A stretch of DNA of 10,647 nucleotides. Origin: Proteiniphilum sp. (GTDB taxonomy: Bacteria > Bacteroidota > Bacteroidia > Bacteroidales > Dysgonomonadaceae). The translations under genes were made by a program, and so were the position numbers. Each line of letters starts with the position of its first letter. Positions within the stretch are counted from its first letter, which is position 1. Below, one piece after another: positions 7,065 to 10,647 of this stretch. Location: NCBI GenBank assembly GCA_031284475.1, contig JAISZV010000070.1, positions 1 through 10,647 on the forward strand. Reading direction: 5' to 3'. The notes under the pieces were generated by a model. The model was not told the DNA's origin and made no database searches. It saw only the letters and a program-made list of their open reading frames with translations.

Positions 7065-7099
7065 TAGGATATGAGGGTATTTAGTAGGATATGAGGGTA
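7065..7099. repeat. 15-bp direct repeat with 20-bp period
   Basis: TAGGATATGAGGGTA occurs at 7065-7079 and again, identically, at 7085-7099. The 20-bp centre-to-centre distance is about two helical turns, which would place two bound protein copies on the same DNA face. A partial inverted copy, CTCATACC, lies at 7023-7030. The repeats are about 185 bp upstream of the sigma promoter. The binding protein is unknown. Confidence 0.7.
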
Positions 7100-7226
7100 C
7101 TTCGTTAGAAGAATATTTGGTGCGTTTGCTAAATCTAATACCTTGTTGGCGCCCTGTCAGTTTGCTGTGGGGTAGTTCATTATATTTATAGCGTTGCCGG
7201 ATTTATTGTCAGGAGTTCGCCTCTAT

Positions 7227-7241
7227 TTCCCGGATCGGGAA
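7227..7241. promoter_or_regulatory. 15-bp inverted repeat TTCCCG-GAT-CGGGAA
   Basis: Two perfect 6-bp arms with a 3-nt spacer end 41 nt upstream of the sigma -7 element. This is the position and size of a dimeric activator or repressor site. The function is inferred from position only. Confidence 0.45.
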
Positions 7242-7282
7242 CTATTTTTCCATTCAATCCGTTCATAAATCGATATTTTGTG

Positions 7283-7290
7283 TACATTTG
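7283..7290 (+). promoter_or_regulatory. -7 element of the ECF sigma gene
   Basis: TACATTTG is a perfect TAnnTTTG match, with no strong TTTG at -33. Transcription from about 7297 would leave a 25-nt leader before the ATG at 7322. This element overlaps a possible GTG start at 7280, which argues that translation begins at 7322 instead. Confidence 0.5.
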
Positions 7291-7321
7291 CGCACGAAAT
7301 GCATGCAAAATCACATCGGTT

Positions 7322-7912
7322 ATGAACGTTTCTACATCCGATCATATCATTTTATTCACAAGATTCAAAGAAGGGGATGATCATGCGTTTTCCTTTTTCT
7401 ATGAATTTTATATAAACGATTTGTACGCTTACGGAATAAGTTTGGGAGGAGAAAAAGAAGTCGTAAAGGATGTTGTTCAGGACATATTCCTGAATATGTA
7501 TTTCGAGGAAAAAGATTTTGTTTCAATCGATCATTTAAAGTATTTTTTACTGAAATCCCTCAAAAACAGGCTTTACAACATCTACAAATCGAAAGCTGTT
7601 TCAACCACAACCGGTATTTCCGAAGAAGTCCTGAGTTTTTCTATTACGACAACCGTATTGGATCAAATCATCGATGAAGAAGAGCGTACTCTTATCAAAC
7701 AACAAATAGATGATCTTCTTTCAAAACTTACTTCCCGCCAAAAAGAGGCGATATACCTCCGTTTTATGCAGGAACTGGAATATGAGGAAATAGCCGAAAT
7801 AATGAACATAACGCAACATGCCGCCCGGAAGTTGATTTCCCGCTCCCTGAAACGGCTGAAAGAAGACGAACATCTACTATTGATCTGCCTGTTTATGGTG
7901 ATTTTTCATTAA
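7322..7912 (+). CDS. ECF-type RNA polymerase sigma factor (FecI/SusC-associated)
   Basis: A 196-residue sigma-70 family factor of the ECF class, with only regions 2 and 4. Region 2 spans about residues 8-90 and includes the core-binding/-10 recognition stretch VVKDVVQDIFLNMY and the KYFLLKSLKNRLYNIYKSK segment. A variable linker follows. Region 4 (about 135-182) contains LTSRQKEAIYLRF and the HTH YEEIAEIMNITQHAARKLISRSLKRL that contacts the -35 box. The protein ends in a short hydrophobic tail (LLLICLFMVIF). The frame stays open upstream to a GTG at 7280, but that codon overlaps the promoter, so I take the ATG at 7322. The FecR-type anti-sigma factor follows 134 bp downstream and a SusC-type transducer after that. 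This sigma factor therefore probably switches on the adjacent receptor locus when its ligand is present. Confidence 0.93.
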   Translation: MNVSTSDHIILFTRFKEGDDHAFSFFYEFYINDLYAYGISLGGEKEVVKDVVQDIFLNMYFEEKDFVSIDHLKYFLLKSLKNRLYNIYKSKAVSTTTGISEEVLSFSITTTVLDQIIDEEERTLIKQQIDDLLSKLTSRQKEAIYLRFMQELEYEEIAEIMNITQHAARKLISRSLKRLKEDEHLLLICLFMVIFH

Positions 7913-7934
7913 ATTTCATTTTTTTCAAAAAAAT

Positions 7935-7966
7935 GGGGACAAAAAGTCATCCTGTTTGTATATATA
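7935..7966 (+). promoter_or_regulatory. Candidate ECF-dependent promoter before the anti-sigma gene
   Basis: GGGGAC (7935-7940) and GTATATATA (7958-7966) are separated by 17 nt, the classic -35/-10 distance, in the gap between the sigma and anti-sigma genes. The second box lies in the loop of a small inverted repeat, CTGTTT/AAACAG (7952-7957 and 7969-7974). There is no TAnnTTTG element in this gap. A second promoter read by the neighbouring sigma factor is an inference; the same structure might instead act in the transcript. Confidence 0.4.
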
Positions 7967-8046
7967 GAAAACAGACAGGGTAAGTGGCGTCTTTAATTAG
8001 CATTGTAAACACTGCCTTGTTGATTATATGAAACTATGCAGGACAG

Positions 8047-9237
8047 ATGCAGATAGAAAAATATAAAAACTATACCGCAACAGATTTCCTAAAAGACAAG
8101 GATTTTCTCAGGTGGCAACTTCTCTGTGGAGAAGAAGACACATTGTTTTGGAACGATGTTGTAGAAAAATATCCGGTTCTTCGATTACCGGTAGAAGAGG
8201 CTGTAACCCTGTATAAAGAGAGCATCCGGTTTAATGATTTCAGCATGTCGCATTCGGAAATATCCGAGAGTGCGGTCTCATTACAAAACCAGATTCGTCA
8301 TAAAAAGAAAAAAAGGGCTTCAAAACGTATTGCTCTGGCTATATCTGCCGTAGCGGCGAGTATCGCTATTATCCTATCCCTGCCCCTTCTCTTTAATAAA
8401 AACGATCATGTGCAGGATATCTCAACCTTTGCTCAGGCATTACCTGATAATAACAACCTCTATTCGTCCGACACTAAACTGATTGTGTCGGAAAACAATA
8501 CTGTTGTTTTAAATAGTAGCGAATCTTCTATCCAATATGAAGAAGAAGGGATAAAAGCCGATGACAACCTTATCCTAAAGGAAGAATCGGCTTCTTATAA
8601 CCAATTGATCACACCGTATGGGAAACGCTCCGTGATTACTTTTTCCGATGGAACAAAAGCATGGGTGAATGCGGGCAGCAGGCTTGTGTATCCTTCCGAA
8701 TTCGACAAAAGGAAAAGGGAAATTTATGTGGATGGGGAAATCTATATAGAAGTTTCCGAAGATAAGAAGCGCCCGTTTGTGATAAAAACGAGGCAGATGA
8801 ATATTGAGGTATTGGGTACGAAGTTCAATGTGTCGGCATATGAAGCCGATAAAGTAAATAGCGTAGTATTGTTGTCCGGCTCGGTAAGCATTTCCCCCAA
8901 CACGAGCAATAAGAATATCATCCTGAAACCGGATCAAAAGTATTCGGGTTTTGAAGATTCGCATACCATTGAAAACGTGGATGCGGACATTTATATTTTA
9001 TGGACACAAAGATTATATCAGTTCGAAAGTGAGAAACTGGCAAATATCGTCACCCGCCTCGAACGGTATTACGGCATACGGATCGAATGCGACGCCGCCA
9101 TAGCAGGACTGAAATGTTCCGGGAAACTCGACCTGAAAGATGATATGAACAAACTGCTGGAGGAACTGTCCCGTGCACTACATGTCACATATCTGCAAAA
9201 CAGCGACGTAAGTTATATGATAAATGCAAGATACTGA
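8047..9237 (+). CDS. FecR-family anti-sigma factor with DUF4974-type C-terminus
   Basis: A 396-residue single-pass inner-membrane protein that holds the ECF sigma factor inactive until signalled by the outer-membrane transducer. Residues 1-93 are cytoplasmic and sigma-binding, ending in a basic run (HKKKKRASKR). Residues about 94-116 form the membrane helix. The periplasmic part contains a FecR domain (about 188-285; ITPYGKRSVITFSDGTKAWVNAG, then DGEIYIEV and VEVLGTKFNVSAY-like strands) and a C-terminal domain (about 320-393; FESEKLANIVTRLERYYGI, SGKLDLKDD) of the type found in Bacteroidota FecR proteins, structurally related to STN. The ATG at 8047 has AGGA only 3 nt upstream, an imperfect site. 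An out-of-frame ATG at 8028 opens a 12-residue peptide that overlaps the start. Residues 117-187 are a low-similarity linker, fairly acidic and Asn/Ser-rich. Confidence 0.94.
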   Translation: MQIEKYKNYTATDFLKDKDFLRWQLLCGEEDTLFWNDVVEKYPVLRLPVEEAVTLYKESIRFNDFSMSHSEISESAVSLQNQIRHKKKKRASKRIALAISAVAASIAIILSLPLLFNKNDHVQDISTFAQALPDNNNLYSSDTKLIVSENNTVVLNSSESSIQYEEEGIKADDNLILKEESASYNQLITPYGKRSVITFSDGTKAWVNAGSRLVYPSEFDKRKREIYVDGEIYIEVSEDKKRPFVIKTRQMNIEVLGTKFNVSAYEADKVNSVVLLSGSVSISPNTSNKNIILKPDQKYSGFEDSHTIENVDADIYILWTQRLYQFESEKLANIVTRLERYYGIRIECDAAIAGLKCSGKLDLKDDMNKLLEELSRALHVTYLQNSDVSYMINARY

Positions 9238-9250
9238 ATTTTAAAAGAGA

Positions 9251-9271
9251 ATGCCTATGAAGAAAATCTGA
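9251..9271 (+). other. Six-codon ORF in the receptor leader (MPMKKI)
   Basis: ATG-CCT-ATG-AAG-AAA-ATC-TGA starts 14 nt after the anti-sigma stop, behind a purine-rich AAAAGAGA that could serve as a ribosome-binding site. It ends 14 nt before the hairpin at 9285-9315. It may be a leader peptide or simply the remnant of a gene start, since MKKI is a common N-terminus. Chance is not excluded at this length. Confidence 0.2.
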
Positions 9272-9284
9272 CCCCTAAAAAAGC

Positions 9285-9315
9285 GACCGGACGATAGTTC
9301 CAGTATCATCCGGTC
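9285..9315 (+). promoter_or_regulatory. Stable hairpin between anti-sigma and receptor genes
   Basis: GACCGGA (9285-9291) pairs with TCCGGTC (9309-9315). After one C-A mismatch the stem continues as GATA/TATC (9293-9296 and 9304-9307) around a 7-nt loop. No T-tract follows, so a simple intrinsic terminator is unlikely. It could act as a processing or stabilising element that sets receptor expression apart from anti-sigma expression, or as a partial attenuator. It ends 53 nt before the receptor start codon. Confidence 0.6.
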
Positions 9316-9368
9316 AGGACTTAAATGTAAAACCAGTTAAAGTTTCAAATTTAAATCAAGACAAATGT

Positions 9369-10647
9369 ATGATAAAAAATAAACACCTTGGCTTAAAAAA
9401 AGCTAATATTAGAAGGACATGTCGAATTATGTTTTTGTGCTTTACGTTAGGTATCGGCGTCTGCTTTTCTAATAATAGTTATTCCCAGTCGACAAAGATA
9501 TCCCTTAATCTAAAGAACAAGACGATTAAACAGGTCTTCTCCGAAATTGAGAAAAACAGCGAATTTATTTTCTTTTATCAGGACGATATTCTCAATGCGG
9601 ATAGGAAAGTTACGGTAAATGCCGACAATGAGACAATCGAGCAGATACTGAACGAAGTTCTCAGCGCTACCGGTAATACTTATTTTGTTTCCGACCGCTC
9701 AATTTACATTATAAAAAAGGCTTCTGGTAATATTATCCATGAAGAAAATGTTGTCCAGCAACAAAAGAAACAGATTACCGGAACAGTTACCGATAAAGAA
9801 GGCGAAGCCATTATTGGCGCTAATATCGTGGAAAAGGGGACTACCAACGGTACGGTGACTGATATAGACGGGAGGTTTTCGCTGGGTGTAGAAAATGATG
9901 CGGTACTTTCGATTTCATATATTGGATATGTAATGCAGGAAATAAATACCGCAGGAAAGGGCAGAATTGATGTAATATTACAAGAGGACCAGCAAGGATT
10001 GGAAGAATTGGTAGTAATAGGATACGGAACACAACGAAAAGTGAATCTGACGGGAGCTGTAAGCCAAATTACGGCTGAGGATATGAAAGACCGGCCTATC
10101 ACAAAAATGACGCAAGCATTGCAAGGCGTTATCCCCAATCTTAATATTACTTTCGGATCTGGGCAACCGGGGACCAGTGGCTCCCTGAATATCAGAGGAA
10201 CAACCTCAATCAATGGAGGTTCACCATTAGTACTTATTGATGGCGTTCCAGGAAACATAGATCGTATCAATGTGAATGACGTTGCAAGTATTTCGGTTCT
10301 CAAAGATGCATCTGCATCGGCTGTATATGGAGCCAGAGCAGCTTTCGGTGTAATACTCATAACGACCAAAACTCCAAAGGCCGGTAAGATGCAGATTAAT
10401 TATCAGAATAATTTTGCATGGACAACCCATGCCACGAAGACTGATTTTATCACCGATGGTTACACCAATGCAAAAATAAATGACGATGCATTCTATAGAG
10501 GCCAAGCAAGTCATTTATTTCGCTATACAGAGGAAGACTGGGCTGAAATGGAGAGCCGGATTGGGGACAAGACAGAAAATCCGGACAGACCTTGGGTCGT
10601 GGTCAAACAGGTAGGAGGACGTGATAGGTATAATTATTACGGCAACT
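9369..10647 (+). CDS. SusC/RagA-type TonB-dependent transducer with STN domain (3' truncated by window)
   Basis: The frame is open from the ATG at 9369 to the window edge, giving 426 of a usual 1000-1150 residues. Residues 1-40 are a signal peptide (IMFLCFTLGIGVCFSNNSYSQ region), probably cut near residue 40. Residues 43-115 form an STN domain (KISLNLKNKTIKQVFSEIE...), the part that signals to FecR. Residues 135-206 are a carboxypeptidase-regulatory-like beta domain (ITGTVTDKEGEAIIGANIV). A TonB-box/SusC signature follows at 211-230 (LEELVVIGYGTQRK). The plug domain then runs to about 337 with LNIRGTTSINGGSPLVLIDG and DASASAVYGARAAFGVILIT, after which the barrel begins. It should import a large ligand, often a glycan, with a SusD lipoprotein expected just downstream. 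A later ATG (9429) would still leave a signal peptide. The substrate cannot be told from this portion. Confidence 0.95.
   Translation, partial: MIKNKHLGLKKANIRRTCRIMFLCFTLGIGVCFSNNSYSQSTKISLNLKNKTIKQVFSEIEKNSEFIFFYQDDILNADRKVTVNADNETIEQILNEVLSATGNTYFVSDRSIYIIKKASGNIIHEENVVQQQKKQITGTVTDKEGEAIIGANIVEKGTTNGTVTDIDGRFSLGVENDAVLSISYIGYVMQEINTAGKGRIDVILQEDQQGLEELVVIGYGTQRKVNLTGAVSQITAEDMKDRPITKMTQALQGVIPNLNITFGSGQPGTSGSLNIRGTTSINGGSPLVLIDGVPGNIDRINVNDVASISVLKDASASAVYGARAAFGVILITTKTPKAGKMQINYQNNFAWTTHATKTDFITDGYTNAKINDDAFYRGQASHLFRYTEEDWAEMESRIGDKTENPDRPWVVVKQVGGRDRYNYYGN

Larger units (their letters stand above)
6994..7260. other. Gene-free region upstream of the sigma factor gene
   Basis: Together with the terminator region this makes 472 bases without a gene between mdh and the sigma factor. 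It has no open frame with coding character. It contains the near-duplicate AACCTAA words at 7032 and 7042, the 20-bp-period direct repeat (7065-7099) and a 15-bp inverted repeat (7227-7241), all described separately. The spacing suggests regulatory sites rather than a lost gene. Confidence 0.5.

Noticed and set aside
7280-7321. Fourteen-residue N-terminal extension of the sigma factor from a GTG start
   Set aside because: The GTG overlaps the TACATTTG promoter element, so a transcript from that promoter would not contain it. The ATG at 7322 fits the usual start of region 2.
8028-8066. Twelve-residue peptide overlapping the anti-sigma start
   Set aside because: It is out of frame with the FecR gene, has no distinct ribosome-binding site and is short enough to be chance. 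Translational coupling is possible but unsupported.
9704-10369. Minus-strand open frame of 221 codons opposite the receptor gene
   Set aside because: It is the antisense shadow of the SusC-type gene, whose plus-strand frame shows the STN, regulatory-like and plug domains in the right order.

Overview
The window looks like chromosomal DNA of a member of the Bacteroidota, most likely order Bacteroidales. Three things support this: a SusC-type TonB-dependent receptor, a FecR anti-sigma factor with the DUF4974-type C-terminus typical of this phylum, and several promoters of the phylum-specific form TAnnTTTG. Strong Shine-Dalgarno sequences are absent before most genes, which also fits. Genus cannot be decided from the sequence alone.

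Layout. Positions 1-773 hold no convincing gene. They start with an exact 42-bp-period tandem array of five hairpins, followed by a large inverted repeat built from CGCAAAG words, an AT-rich stretch, a 13-bp tandem duplication and a short GC-rich hairpin. Two minus-strand genes follow: a membrane-anchored coiled-coil protein of unknown function (774-1664) and a ROK-family HTH regulator/sugar kinase homologue (2018-3223). They are separated by a 353-bp gap with small inverted repeats. A divergent promoter region (3224-3489) separates the ROK gene from two plus-strand housekeeping genes. These are a membrane-bound, K+-dependent-type ion-pumping pyrophosphatase (3490-5691) and an NAD-type malate dehydrogenase (5851-6849), each with its own TAnnTTTG element. 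A strong terminator hairpin closes the mdh transcript, within a short element flanked by an 18-nt inverted repeat.

After a 472-bp regulatory-looking gap comes a cell-surface-signalling module: an ECF sigma factor (7322-7912), its FecR-type anti-sigma factor (8047-9237), and the start of a SusC-like outer-membrane transducer carrying an N-terminal STN signalling domain (9369 to the window end, truncated). By the known logic of Fec/Sus-type systems, ligand binding at the outer-membrane receptor is relayed through STN to the periplasmic part of FecR. FecR then releases the sigma factor to transcribe the receptor locus. The SusD partner and any polysaccharide- or glycan-degrading enzymes would lie beyond the right edge, so the substrate cannot be named.

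I see no clearly undescribed multi-gene system. The least explained structures are non-coding: the alternating A-B-A-B-A hairpin array at the left edge with base-pair-preserving changes; the MITE-like inverted repeat after mdh; the two-turn direct repeat upstream of the sigma gene; a possible ECF-type promoter in the sigma/anti-sigma gap; and a hairpin with a six-codon ORF in the receptor leader.
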